From: Pseudomonadota bacterium
GTDB taxonomy: Bacteria > Myxococcota_A > Polyangia > Polyangiales > Polyangiaceae
Length of the DNA: 64,000 nt
Assembly (NCBI GenBank): GCA_023428245.1
Contig: JAEYYX010000069.1
Span: 1 to 64,000, forward strand
Direction: 5' to 3'
Shown here: piece after piece, positions 16,589-25,674 of the stretch
Layout: each line of letters begins with the position of its first letter
Position numbering within the stretch: the first letter of the stretch is position 1
Position numbers and translations under genes: made by a program
Notes under the pieces: generated by a model
The model's input: the letters and a program-made list of their open reading frames with translations, nothing else
Told to the model about the DNA's origin: nothing
The model's database searches: none

Positions 16589-18457
16589 TCAGGGGCTTTC
16601 GGCGCCTCCGAGCACTCCGAAATGAGCTCCGCCCGGTCCATGCAATGAGGTCGCCTGGGTGCTCAGCTTGTGGAGAGCGGCGTACAGGCCGCCACGGGCC
16701 ACAAGTTCGGCGTGAGTGCCGCTCTCGGCGACGCGCCCTTTTTGGAGGACGACGATCCGATTGGCACTTTGGATCGTGCTCAGGCGGTGGGCGACGATGA
16801 GCGCGGTGCGTCCTCGCACCAGAGCTCCGAGGGCCTTTTGCATGCGGGCTTCGGTGGCGCTGTCGACGCTGGCTGTTGCTTCATCGAGGATGAGAATGTC
16901 GGCGTCACGGTAGAGCGCACGAGCGAACGCGATCAGCTGACGCTCGCCGACAGAGAAGTTGACGCCTCCTGCGTCGACGCGGGTCTCGAGTCCACCCGGC
17001 CGCGGCAAGAAGACATCGAGCACGTCCATTTGCGCGAGCACGCCGCGCACCTTCGCGAGGTCGGGCGTTGTTCCTGCGGCGATGTTGTCGGCCAAGGTGC
17101 CCTCGAAGAGGAAGATGTCCTGAGGCACCACCGCGAAGCTGCGCCTGAGGTCGCCCTTGGGCAGGCTGCGGATGTCGCGGCCCCTGAGCTTGATGGTGCC
17201 GCTTTTCGTCTCATAGAGCCGTAGCAAGAGTGAGGTGATTGTGGTTTTGCCGGATCCGGTCGGTCCGACCAAGGCGATGACCTCGCCGTGTTCGGCGCGT
17301 AGGCTGACGTCGATGAGGACGTCTTGTTCGGGCTTGTAGCCGAAGGTGACGTGGGAAAACTCGATCTCGGGAGCGTCCGGCGTCGCCTTCCGGGTCAAAG
17401 GACGGATGATGGCGTCCCCTTCAGGAGCGTCCCGCTCTTCGACCTGAAACAGGGAAAAGACTCGCTCGGCGCCCGAGAGGGCGCTTTGGAGCAGGGTATA
17501 CCGCTGCGCCAGCATGCTGATCGGCATGAAGAACTGGGTCAGGTAGGCGGAGATAGCAACGACGGTGCCGAAGCTTGCGGGCTGGTAGCCGAGCGCGACG
17601 ATCAAGCTCGCCATGCTCATGGCGCTGACAGTGTCGATCGCGGCGTCTTGGATCGCGTCGTACTTGATCGAGCTCATGTTCGCGTTGCGGTACGCGACAT
17701 TGATCTCGTCGAACTCTGCGGCTTTCTGGGCCTCGCGGCCGTACGCCTGGATGACCGAGATACCTGAGACCTGTTCGCTCATGTTGGCGTTCATGCGCGC
17801 GGTTTCAGCGCGGATGGTGCGGAACGCTTCCCGGGAGCGCCGGCGAATCAGCGCCACGAACAGCCCGATGAAGGGGACGAAGATGAACGCGCTGAGCGAG
17901 AGCTTGGCGTCTAGGGAGAGCATGAGCACGACCGCGCCGAATAGGCTCACCAAGTCACCGAGCGCGCTTAGGGCTCCAGAGCTGAAGAGCTCGAGGATGG
18001 CGTCGACGTCGTTGGTGACGCGGGTCACGAGGCGACCGATCGGTTGGCGGTCAAAGAAGCGGAGCGGAAGCCGCCCGAGAAAGGCGAAAATGGCCGAGCG
18101 CAGATCCGCCATCGAGCGCGCGCCGAGCATCTGCACGGAATAGATCTGAGCGAAGGAGACTCCCTGTTCGAGCAAGGTCACGAGCAGGAGGAGCGCTCCG
18201 CCCATCAGCATGACCTCGGGGTCGCGGGTGAGGATGGCGCGGTCGACGGCCTGCATCATGATGAGCGGCCGGAGCAGGGTGAAACCGGAGCCGAGGAAGA
18301 TCGTGACGATCGAGATCGCGAGCCACTTTTTGTGAGGCTTGACGAAGGGCCACAGTCCAGCGAGAAGGATTCGATCGGAGCCGACCTTCGAGAGCGTCTC
18401 GATGTGGTACTCGCGGAGCGTCGCCCGCGCCGCGTGATTCGGGAGAGGTCGGTTCAT
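16589..18457 (-). CDS. ABC exporter subunit B (fused TMD-NBD, degenerate signature)
   Basis: A 622-residue type IV ABC exporter half-transporter with six predicted membrane helices in residues ~30-320 and a C-terminal ATPase domain. Walker A is 'VGPTGSGKTT' and Walker B with the catalytic Glu is 'ILILDEATASVD', followed by an H-loop His in 'IVAHRLSTIQ'. The signature reads FSVGE instead of LSGGQ. Its start overlaps the end of subunit A by four bases (ATGA). The pair matches the asymmetric heterodimer pattern in which one site is degenerate (LmrCD, TM287/288, MdlAB types). Substrate is unknown; a lipid or peptide is plausible given the Omp85 gene upstream. Confidence 0.9.
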   Translation of the reverse strand: MNRPLPNHAARATLREYHIETLSKVGSDRILLAGLWPFVKPHKKWLAISIVTIFLGSGFTLLRPLIMMQAVDRAILTRDPEVMLMGGALLLLVTLLEQGVSFAQIYSVQMLGARSMADLRSAIFAFLGRLPLRFFDRQPIGRLVTRVTNDVDAILELFSSGALSALGDLVSLFGAVVLMLSLDAKLSLSAFIFVPFIGLFVALIRRRSREAFRTIRAETARMNANMSEQVSGISVIQAYGREAQKAAEFDEINVAYRNANMSSIKYDAIQDAAIDTVSAMSMASLIVALGYQPASFGTVVAISAYLTQFFMPISMLAQRYTLLQSALSGAERVFSLFQVEERDAPEGDAIIRPLTRKATPDAPEIEFSHVTFGYKPEQDVLIDVSLRAEHGEVIALVGPTGSGKTTITSLLLRLYETKSGTIKLRGRDIRSLPKGDLRRSFAVVPQDIFLFEGTLADNIAAGTTPDLAKVRGVLAQMDVLDVFLPRPGGLETRVDAGGVNFSVGERQLIAFARALYRDADILILDEATASVDSATEARMQKALGALVRGRTALIVAHRLSTIQSANRIVVLQKGRVAESGTHAELVARGGLYAALHKLSTQATSLHGPGGAHFGVLGGAESP

Positions 18458-20268
18458 GGGCTCACCGGGGCAGGGGCAGCGGGAATTTCGAGTTCAGCGA
18501 GGCGAGCGAGCTCTCCTTCGAGTCGTTGTTCTCGTGCGAAGCCAGCGTAAATTCCCCCTCGGACGAGGAGCTCGGCGTGGGTGCCGCTTTCGACGATCTG
18601 TCCGTCGTCGAGAACTAAGATGCGGTCGCAGCGCTCGGCGGCGACGACGCGGTGGGTGATCAGGATCACACCTCGTTCGGCGCGCTGTTCGTCGATGGCT
18701 TCGAGAATGCCGCGTTCGGTCTTGGCGTCGACGGCGCTCAGCGGATCGTCGAGCACGAGGATCTGGGGCCCGAGCACGAAGGCGGCACCGAGCGCAACTC
18801 GCTGTTTTTGGCCTCCGGAGAGCTGTACACCACGCTCTCCGACGACAGTGTCGAGGCCATCTGGGAGCGACAAGAGCTCGTCGAGGACGTGGGCCCTTCG
18901 AGCCGCCTCCTTCACGATCCTCTCCTTCTCTCTCGGATCGACTTCTTCGAGAGCGAGCGCGATGTTCTCGGCGGCGGTAGTCGAGAACAGGAAGGGGTCC
19001 TGCTGTGCGTAGCCGATGGCTTTGCGCACAGTGCGAAGGGGCAGATCGCAGACGTCGAGCCCGTCTAAGAACACCGCGCCACGAGGGGTCGAGAGCAGCC
19101 GTGGCAGAAGCCGCGCGAGGCTCGACTTGCCACAGCCGGTCTTGCCGACGATGGCGAGGCTGGTTCCGACCGGGAGCTCAAAGCTCACGTCGCGCAGGAT
19201 GGGACGCTCACCAATCGAGTAGGAAAGGTGCCTGACAGACAAGCTGCCTCTCACCTCGGAGGGGGTGGGCAAGGGGCCGTCCTCGATGTCCGGCTGAGTC
19301 GCGAAGATTTCGCTCAGACGGCTGTAGGCGGCGCGGCCGCGTTGCACGAGGCCGACCAAGAAGCCAAGCGCCATGAGCGGCCAGGTGAGCCTGCCGAGCG
19401 CGCGGAAGAAGGCGAGGAATCCACCGCCGTCGATCTCTCCGCGCACGAGGAGGATGCCCCCGTACCAGAACACGACCAAGAGACCGATCGAGGTGATGCC
19501 CTGCATGACCGGGCCCATCGAACCGCGCACGCGGGCGAGATCGAGACTCTTCTCGAGGTAATCGCTATTGACCTCTTCGAAGCGAGCCGTTTGGTCCGCT
19601 TCGAGATCGAAGGCGCGGACGACGCGAGCGCCACTGATGCTGGTTTGGACCATGGCGCTCATTTTTCCGAGCGCGTCCTGGTTGCTCTTTTGACGTCCGT
19701 AGAGGTTCAAGGAGAAGCGGCGCGTCACATAAAAAAGGAGCGGGATGGGCGACATCGCCGCCAGCGTGAGCGGCACGGAGATCGAGAGAGTGACGGCAGC
19801 CGCGCTCACCAAAGCAAACACCGTATTGACCGCGTTCATAGCGCCGAAGCCGAGCAAGAGGCGCACATGAGTCAGGTCGTTGGTCGCTCGGCTCATCACC
19901 TCGCCGACAGGCATGCGCTGGAAAAAGCTCGGGCCGAGTCTGTGAATATGACCGAGCAGAGCGGTCCTGAGCTCATACTCGGAGATCCGACCGGCGTTGA
20001 AGACGACGACGCGGGACAAGACCCGGATGCCGAAGGCCACCAGGGAAACGCCGGCGAGCCAGATCCCGATCTCGAGCGCGGCGGAGCTCTCTCCGTCGGT
20101 CGCGAGGTTGATCGCGTGGGCCAGGCGGGTGTCGAACCAGTACTGAGAGTATTGGTAGAAAGCGAGCAAGAGGAGCCCGACCAAATAGCGCGGGATATTA
20201 CGGCGCATTTGCCCGGTCAGGGTCACCGGGATCGATTCGGTCCCGGGCGAGGGAACGGCGGTAGTCAC
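18454..20268 (-). CDS. ABC exporter subunit A (fused TMD-NBD, Asp in place of catalytic Glu)
   Basis: Starting at GTG 20268 this is a 604-residue half-transporter; the longer frame would run into the Omp85 gene. Six membrane helices are followed by an ATPase domain with Walker A 'VGKTGCGKSS' and an intact signature 'LSGGQKQRVAL'. Walker B ends 'ILVLDDPLSAVD', so Asp replaces the catalytic Glu, as in the non-hydrolysing subunit of heterodimeric exporters. Subunit B supplies the degenerate signature, so both changes fall in the same composite site. The start lies 9 bp after the Omp85 stop, which indicates one transcript with that gene. Confidence 0.9.
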   Translation of the reverse strand: MTTAVPSPGTESIPVTLTGQMRRNIPRYLVGLLLLAFYQYSQYWFDTRLAHAINLATDGESSAALEIGIWLAGVSLVAFGIRVLSRVVVFNAGRISEYELRTALLGHIHRLGPSFFQRMPVGEVMSRATNDLTHVRLLLGFGAMNAVNTVFALVSAAAVTLSISVPLTLAAMSPIPLLFYVTRRFSLNLYGRQKSNQDALGKMSAMVQTSISGARVVRAFDLEADQTARFEEVNSDYLEKSLDLARVRGSMGPVMQGITSIGLLVVFWYGGILLVRGEIDGGGFLAFFRALGRLTWPLMALGFLVGLVQRGRAAYSRLSEIFATQPDIEDGPLPTPSEVRGSLSVRHLSYSIGERPILRDVSFELPVGTSLAIVGKTGCGKSSLARLLPRLLSTPRGAVFLDGLDVCDLPLRTVRKAIGYAQQDPFLFSTTAAENIALALEEVDPREKERIVKEAARRAHVLDELLSLPDGLDTVVGERGVQLSGGQKQRVALGAAFVLGPQILVLDDPLSAVDAKTERGILEAIDEQRAERGVILITHRVVAAERCDRILVLDDGQIVESGTHAELLVRGGIYAGFAREQRLEGELARLAELEIPAAPAPVSP

Positions 20269-20276
20269 GGGTTTTC

Positions 20277-23200
20277 TCAGAAGTAGCCGATGCTGAAGCT
20301 GAATGCCCCCAGGTCCTCCCAGGACCTTTGGCGGGGACGATCGGGGAAGAGGGTGTCGAGCACGCGATCCACGTTGAACCCGTAGTCGAAGACGAGGGGC
20401 CCGATGGGCGTCTGATAGCGCAATCCGGTCCCGACGGCATAGCGCATCGCAAAGAGGTCGAATGCGGCGCGATCCACCCAAAGATTTCCGGCGTCGAGGA
20501 AGATCGCTGTCTCCAGGTTGCGCGCGATGGGAATGCGCAGCTCGAGACGCGGGTTCCAAAGCAGGTCGCCGCCCCGGAGGACGACCTCATTGATAGTGAG
20601 ACCAGAATCCGGGTCCAAGAGGAGCTCGGCGACGTCCTGGGGCACCATCGAGTCCTGGGTGAAGCCGCGGATCGTCTCGACCCCGCCCATGAAAAAGAGC
20701 CGGTCGGGGTAAGTGCGCGAGTCTTGATCGAGGTGTTGGATCATCCCGGCGCGGAGCCCGAAGGCCATGACGAGCCCCGAGTCTCCGAGCGGGACATAGC
20801 CGCCGAAACGTCCACTCAAGCGCAAGAGCTCGCTGCAAGTTGGGTCGAAAGGACTCGCGGCGCCGCCCGTGCAGTTGTCGGTGCCTTCGGTCGGAACGGC
20901 AGTCACGTGCTCGACGCCGAGGGAGAGAATGGTCCCGCGAGTGGGGCCGAGCGCGCGGTCGCGTCGATCCCAGGTCCCGGCCAGCTCTTGAGCGAAGGCG
21001 ATACTCTCACCCTCAGGCACTCGGATGTTCGGGTTGTCGCGGATGATCTCTTCGAGATCTTCGAGATCGCCGGTGAGCGCGAGCAGCGAGACGTCGTTAC
21101 GTTCGATGGAGGCGCGCAAGCTGTAGGTGAACACACGGCTCGGTCGGTAGAGAAGTCGCGGCTGGAGCGCGTCGCGGGTGATCGAGTAGTCGCGCTGATT
21201 GTCGCGGAAATCGAGCGCCTCGAGCTCGAAGCGGAACCGAGGGCCGAGTCCCGTCTCTGGAAGCGAGAGCGAGATGCTGTTGCGGCGTTCAAGCAGCTCG
21301 GCGAGATCGAGCGCTTCGTAACGGGCTCTGACGTCGGACTCGACGATCAGAAAGGGTGGCCTAAGGCCGAGCTGTGAGCGAAGGACGAGCTGGATGGCGC
21401 GGCCGCCGATGTTTCTGTGCCCGTATTCGAAGCCGATGCGGAAGCCGTCGCCTGTCGAGAACCCTCCCTTGATGTCGAGGTATTGGGGCATGCGCTCGCT
21501 GACCGAGACGACGACGACTTTCTCCCGCGCCGGGACGCGGGGATCTTCGAGGCCGACCGCGACGCTGGTGAAGACACCGAGGGCTTCGATCTGGTCTTGG
21601 GTCGAGCGGATCCAGCTTCTCCTGTAGAAGGCGCCCGGCTTGAGCGTGATCCGCTTGCGGATGAGCTCCGCGTGGGTTCGCGTTGCGCCCTGGATCACGA
21701 TGCGCGAAACGCGGACCTGCTTGCGCTCGGCGACGACGACCTGGAGTCTCGCGCGCGTCCCGTCCCGAGAGAGTTCGATCGAGCTCTCGATATCGGCGAA
21801 GGCGAAGCCTTCCTCGAGATAGAGATCGCGGAGGCGTGCGACGGCGCGCTCGACCTCGGAGCGACCGAGCGGCGCGTTCTTTTCGAGGCCGAGCGCTTCT
21901 TCGACCCTCTGGCGGGTGAAGTGCTCGTTGCCCGAGATGGCGATCTCGTAGAGATAGGCGCGAGGGCCCGGGATGATCGGGAGCGACAGGAGCGCCTCCG
22001 TCTCACAGCGCACGCGGGGGCCCGGCACACAGGTCAGAATCTCCGCAGTTTCTGGCTGTTTCGGTGCGTCGCAGCTCGCCTCGGGCAGCGGGCGGGAGCC
22101 CGAGGTCCTGCACGCGCCGGGTTGTGTACCAGGAAGGCATGCACGCCGCGAAAGCGTCACAGGCCCGACTCGCGCGCTCAGGTAGCCCTCAGATTGGAGC
22201 AGCGAGCGCAGATGTTCGCTCACTTTGTCGTAGGCGTCCCGCGAGTAGCTCGTGTAGGGAGCTGCGCGCAGAGGGTTCGGCTCGGAGCTCAAGCGTCCCG
22301 TGAGCTCCCGATCGATGCTCCCGGGGTGGACGGCGCTCAGGATGTCCGGCTCCGGAAATTGTTCCCGAAGGACGCCATCGATCTCGTTTTCGATCTGGCG
22401 CTCGGTCTTGATCCCTTCGAGACACGGAAAGCGCCGGGCGACGACGGTGACCCTCTCGCCTTCGCTCACGCGCACGTAGAGAGTGCTCTCGAGGCCCGTT
22501 TTCGAGTCGAAGCGCCGGGAGCTCGTGCGCACGTCGAAGAAGCCATGTTTCGCATAAAAATCCCGAATCTCGCTTTCGAGCAGGTCGAGGGAAGCCTGGC
22601 CCTTATCGGCCAAGTCGACCATGTCGATGAGGGTCTTTGCGTCGAAGGTTCGGTTCCCCTCGATGTGGACCTTGAAGCGGGGCCCCGGCCAGAGCATGAC
22701 AGAAACCACACGCCCGGGCTGTGCTTCGACCTCGACGCGGGCCTCGTAGAAGCCGGCCGTTCGGAGTTTTTTCTCGAGCTCTTGGCGCGCTTCGGTGAGC
22801 GCTTCCTGATCGAGAGTATCGCCTCTTCGCAGCGAAAAATTGCGGACGAGACTGCCAAGGGCCGGGTGATTGGCTTCTCCGTCCACGCGCGCCATGATTC
22901 TCTCGATCCGATCGGGCTCGCCTGCTTCGACCTGGACTCGGAGCACGACCTGCATCGGATCGTCGGTTGGCTCGGTGCGCGCTGTGATCTGAGCGCTGCC
23001 GAACCCGATCCGCTCGTGGGCGGAACGGAGCGACTCGAGCCCTGCTGTGAGACTTCGGCTCGTCACCTCATCGCCGTCCTTGAGTCCGAAACTCTGGAGT
23101 GACCCGGAGCTATCAAGGCGCGAGCCTTTGATGTCGACGGTGCTCACGATGCGACGCGGCTCGGCCCAAACGACCAGTGCGATACCCTCGGACGAAATTT

Positions 23201-23504
23201 GATACTCGGCGCGTACTTCGGCGAAACGTCCTGTTTGGGTGAGCTCGAGGATGGCGCGGCGAGCCGTCTCGCCGGTGGACAGGTCGCCTGGTTGGACGCT
23301 GCGCAAGGTGAGACGCTCCGGCCAGAGAGGCCCGAGCGTCTCCGCATGAACGGCGCTGATGGGGCGGCCTTCGAGGACCTCATCCTGGGCCATGGGCTCG
23401 AGTTCGAGGCGTGTCTCGGGTCGCGCTGGAGGAGTCATTGAGAGGAGCGCGAGGGCAAGAGCGGTTCCCAGGTGCGCCGCGCGCCTGGGGCGAAGCCGGG
23501 TCAC
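20277..23504 (-). CDS. Omp85-family outer membrane protein (BamA/TamA-like, POTRA + barrel)
   Basis: From GTG 23504 the protein has 1075 residues with a signal peptide (hydrophobic 'LGTALALALLSMTPPA'). Several POTRA-like repeats follow over residues ~40-620 and a C-terminal 16-strand-type barrel ends in an aromatic residue ('FSIGYF'). The Omp85 loop-6 motif is seen as 'GGVETIRGFTQDSM'. Omp85 proteins insert beta-barrel proteins or export substrates at the outer membrane. It is larger than BamA (~800), with a Cys-containing insert in the POTRA region and Cys residues in the barrel. It is the first gene of an operon with the two ABC subunits. It could be BamA, TamA or a dedicated exporter. Confidence 0.85.
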   Translation of the reverse strand: MTRLRPRRAAHLGTALALALLSMTPPARPETRLELEPMAQDEVLEGRPISAVHAETLGPLWPERLTLRSVQPGDLSTGETARRAILELTQTGRFAEVRAEYQISSEGIALVVWAEPRRIVSTVDIKGSRLDSSGSLQSFGLKDGDEVTSRSLTAGLESLRSAHERIGFGSAQITARTEPTDDPMQVVLRVQVEAGEPDRIERIMARVDGEANHPALGSLVRNFSLRRGDTLDQEALTEARQELEKKLRTAGFYEARVEVEAQPGRVVSVMLWPGPRFKVHIEGNRTFDAKTLIDMVDLADKGQASLDLLESEIRDFYAKHGFFDVRTSSRRFDSKTGLESTLYVRVSEGERVTVVARRFPCLEGIKTERQIENEIDGVLREQFPEPDILSAVHPGSIDRELTGRLSSEPNPLRAAPYTSYSRDAYDKVSEHLRSLLQSEGYLSARVGPVTLSRRACLPGTQPGACRTSGSRPLPEASCDAPKQPETAEILTCVPGPRVRCETEALLSLPIIPGPRAYLYEIAISGNEHFTRQRVEEALGLEKNAPLGRSEVERAVARLRDLYLEEGFAFADIESSIELSRDGTRARLQVVVAERKQVRVSRIVIQGATRTHAELIRKRITLKPGAFYRRSWIRSTQDQIEALGVFTSVAVGLEDPRVPAREKVVVVSVSERMPQYLDIKGGFSTGDGFRIGFEYGHRNIGGRAIQLVLRSQLGLRPPFLIVESDVRARYEALDLAELLERRNSISLSLPETGLGPRFRFELEALDFRDNQRDYSITRDALQPRLLYRPSRVFTYSLRASIERNDVSLLALTGDLEDLEEIIRDNPNIRVPEGESIAFAQELAGTWDRRDRALGPTRGTILSLGVEHVTAVPTEGTDNCTGGAASPFDPTCSELLRLSGRFGGYVPLGDSGLVMAFGLRAGMIQHLDQDSRTYPDRLFFMGGVETIRGFTQDSMVPQDVAELLLDPDSGLTINEVVLRGGDLLWNPRLELRIPIARNLETAIFLDAGNLWVDRAAFDLFAMRYAVGTGLRYQTPIGPLVFDYGFNVDRVLDTLFPDRPRQRSWEDLGAFSFSIGYF

Positions 23505-23600
23505 ACAGTTCCTGGCGCGTGCAAGCGAGCTGCCTCGTCCTGGAAGAGCCGGAAGAGCTCCATCCCCCAAACCTTTTGCCACCTTGACGGCCCTGTCGTA

Positions 23601-24959
23601 GTGGGTCACCTCGTGGAAGCCGTCTCGTCCGGACCCGAAACCCTCGCCCAAAAGAAGCGCCGCTCGAAGCGGCTTCTCGTCATCGTCGCTTTGTTCGGCC
23701 TGATCCCGTCCGCGATCTTGGGGCTTTGGATCTTCGTGCATTCAGTGCCCTGGGCGGGTCCACTTGTGGCGAACTCGCTGCGCCGCGTCATCGGCAAGGA
23801 CAACGTCGCACGACTCGAGGATTTCGTCTATGCGATCGAAGATCGCATCAATCGCTCGACGAAGGCCAATGAGCGACCACGGAGCTATTGGAAAGTTCCC
23901 CCGACGCCGCCTCCGGCACCGGTGGCACCAGCTCCGAAGTCGAGCGACGAGAGCGCTCGAGCTGAACCTGACGAGCCGGCTGCTCCTGAGATTCCGCCTT
24001 TCGTGCTCGAATCGAAGGGGCCCTTTGCAGGAGGCTTTGGCGCCGAAGGCGACGGCGTATGGGTTCCGATGATCGATCCGCGTCGTCCGAACGAGTCACC
24101 TCGTCTGTACAAGACCCTGATCCATCCGGACAAGAGTCGGAGCTGGGCAGAGCTCTTCGTCGTTGCGGTCGATCTGCGGCAGGTCGAAGTGCTCCCCGTG
24201 CTGGGTTACCAAGAGCCTCGTACCGAAAAGCCCGAAGCGTCGGGTTATGTGCGCACCGCCAAGATCCCCGAAAAGCACTACGACGCGCTGCTGGGCGCAT
24301 TCAACGGGGGATTTATGGCCGAGCACGGCGGCTACGGCTTCTTCTTCGACGGCATCACATTCCTCGATCCCAAGCCGGAGGCCTGCACTCTTGCCCGATT
24401 CGAGGATGGCTCGATCGAGGTTGCGACGTGGACCCGCATCGCCGATCGCGCTTCCGACATGGTTTGGTATCGTCAGGCTCCCGCCTGCATGATTGAAGAT
24501 GGCGAGATGCACCCATTTCTGAAAGTCCATCAGGCGCGCAAATGGGGCGCGACCCTCGATGGCAACACTGTGATTCGGCGTAGCGCAGTCGGCCTGAGTC
24601 AGGACAAAAAGATCCTTTACGTCGGCATCACCAACCACACGACCGCGAAGGTGCTCGCATCGGGCATGCAGCACGTCGGCGCTGATGTCGTCGCGCAGAT
24701 GGACGTGAACTGGTCCTATCCGAAGTTTGTCACCTACGAGCCCGACAAACAGGGGGTCCTGCGCCCGATCGCGCTCGCCGAAGGCTTCGAGTTTTCCCAA
24801 AACCTCTACCTCCGCGAGCGGTCGATGCGGGACTTCTTCTACCTCGCTCGTAAGGAAGAGGTCGCCAGCGAAGAGAGCGAAAAGAAGAAAGAGACGAACG
24901 ACGCCCGAGAGGGCGCAAGCCAGGATTCAGGGAGCGAAGCGGTCTTGCCCGCCCCCTGA
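23601..24959 (+). CDS. Membrane-anchored phosphodiester-glycosidase-domain protein
   Basis: The 452-residue protein has a basic N-terminus and one transmembrane helix ('LLVIVALFGLIPSAILGLWI'). A Pro/Ala-rich linker comes next, then a C-terminal domain resembling the NAGPA (phosphodiester glycosidase / exopolysaccharide-related) family: 'LLGAFNGGFMAEHGGYGFFF' and 'RRSAVGLSQDKKILYVGIT'. It is probably periplasmic and may act on envelope sugars. The start is uncertain; GTG at 23601 or 23613 keeps it clear of the divergent Omp85 gene. The C-terminus is charged and low in complexity. A hairpin terminator separates it from convergent skp. Confidence 0.75.
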   Translation: MGHLVEAVSSGPETLAQKKRRSKRLLVIVALFGLIPSAILGLWIFVHSVPWAGPLVANSLRRVIGKDNVARLEDFVYAIEDRINRSTKANERPRSYWKVPPTPPPAPVAPAPKSSDESARAEPDEPAAPEIPPFVLESKGPFAGGFGAEGDGVWVPMIDPRRPNESPRLYKTLIHPDKSRSWAELFVVAVDLRQVEVLPVLGYQEPRTEKPEASGYVRTAKIPEKHYDALLGAFNGGFMAEHGGYGFFFDGITFLDPKPEACTLARFEDGSIEVATWTRIADRASDMVWYRQAPACMIEDGEMHPFLKVHQARKWGATLDGNTVIRRSAVGLSQDKKILYVGITNHTTAKVLASGMQHVGADVVAQMDVNWSYPKFVTYEPDKQGVLRPIALAEGFEFSQNLYLRERSMRDFFYLARKEEVASEESEKKKETNDAREGASQDSGSEAVLPAP

Positions 24960-24972
24960 ACGAAAGACGTCT

Positions 24973-25013
24973 GGCTCTTCGGCGGGGCCTCCCGCCGAGC
25001 CGTCTTACTTCTT
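24973..25013 (+). terminator. Hairpin terminator between convergent genes
   Basis: CGGCGGG (24980-24986) and CCCGCCG (24991-24997) form a perfect 7-bp stem around a 4-nt loop. GGCT/AGCC extends it across a 3-nt bulge, and a T-rich tail (gtcttacttctt) follows. It serves the gene ending at 24959 and may work for skp in reverse. Confidence 0.6.
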
Positions 25014-25634
25014 GGGCGCGGCGGGAGCCGGCGCGGCAGGACCCGGTGCCGGGGTGCTGGCCTTCGGCGCGGGAGCGGGAGCCGCCTGCGCGCTCGGAGC
25101 AGCGCCGCTGTTGTACATGGTGATGACGCGGTCGGTGACCTCAAGATCGCTGCGCACATAGGGCACGGCCTGGTGGTCGACGATCATGTCGTACCCTTCC
25201 TGGGTCGCGAGACGGCGGATCAGGCCGAGCGTCTTTTCGTAAATCGGCTTGGTGAGCTCGTTCTGCTTTGCCTGGAGCTCTTGGTTGAACTGGACGAAGA
25301 GCTGTTGGAGCGCGACCATTTCCTGCTGCCAGGTCTCGGCCCGGCGCTGGAGGGCCTCGGCGCTGAGGACGCCGCGCTGCTTTTCGATATCAGCGCGTTC
25401 TGCTTCGAGCTCCTGCTGCTTCGCGTTCAGCTCGCGCTGCTTCGCCTCGAAGATCTTCTTGAGGGTGGCCTGCATGCGGAGGCCATCTTCCGTTTCCATC
25501 ATCGCCCGCTGCGTGTCGACCACGGCGATGCGCATCTCAGCGAGAGCGGATCCGCTCAGGGAGAGTGCGACCAGCGTGGGGCCCATGAGGCCAAGAAGAC
25601 GGCGAAAGGAGCGGGGGGAGCGAAGAAGGTTCAT
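25005..25634 (-). CDS. skp: Periplasmic chaperone Skp/OmpH family
   Basis: The 209-residue protein has a signal peptide ending in 'SGSALAEM'. Next comes the OmpH start 'RIAVVDTQRAMMETEDG', a long Gln/Glu/Arg-rich coiled coil (residues ~50-140) and the terminal strand 'EGYDMIVDHQAVPYV'. Skp holds unfolded outer-membrane proteins in the periplasm and delivers them to the BAM machine, which fits the Omp85 gene nearby. The last ~35 residues are an Ala/Pro-rich tail not found in E. coli Skp. The gene is convergent with the phosphodiester-glycosidase gene and follows hrcA on the same strand. Confidence 0.88.
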   Translation of the reverse strand: MNLLRSPRSFRRLLGLMGPTLVALSLSGSALAEMRIAVVDTQRAMMETEDGLRMQATLKKIFEAKQRELNAKQQELEAERADIEKQRGVLSAEALQRRAETWQQEMVALQQLFVQFNQELQAKQNELTKPIYEKTLGLIRRLATQEGYDMIVDHQAVPYVRSDLEVTDRVITMYNSGAAPSAQAAPAPAPKASTPAPGPAAPAPAAPKK

Positions 25635-25674
25635 GCGAAGAACGGCTTAGCCACCGCTTGCCCCTGCCGTCAAA

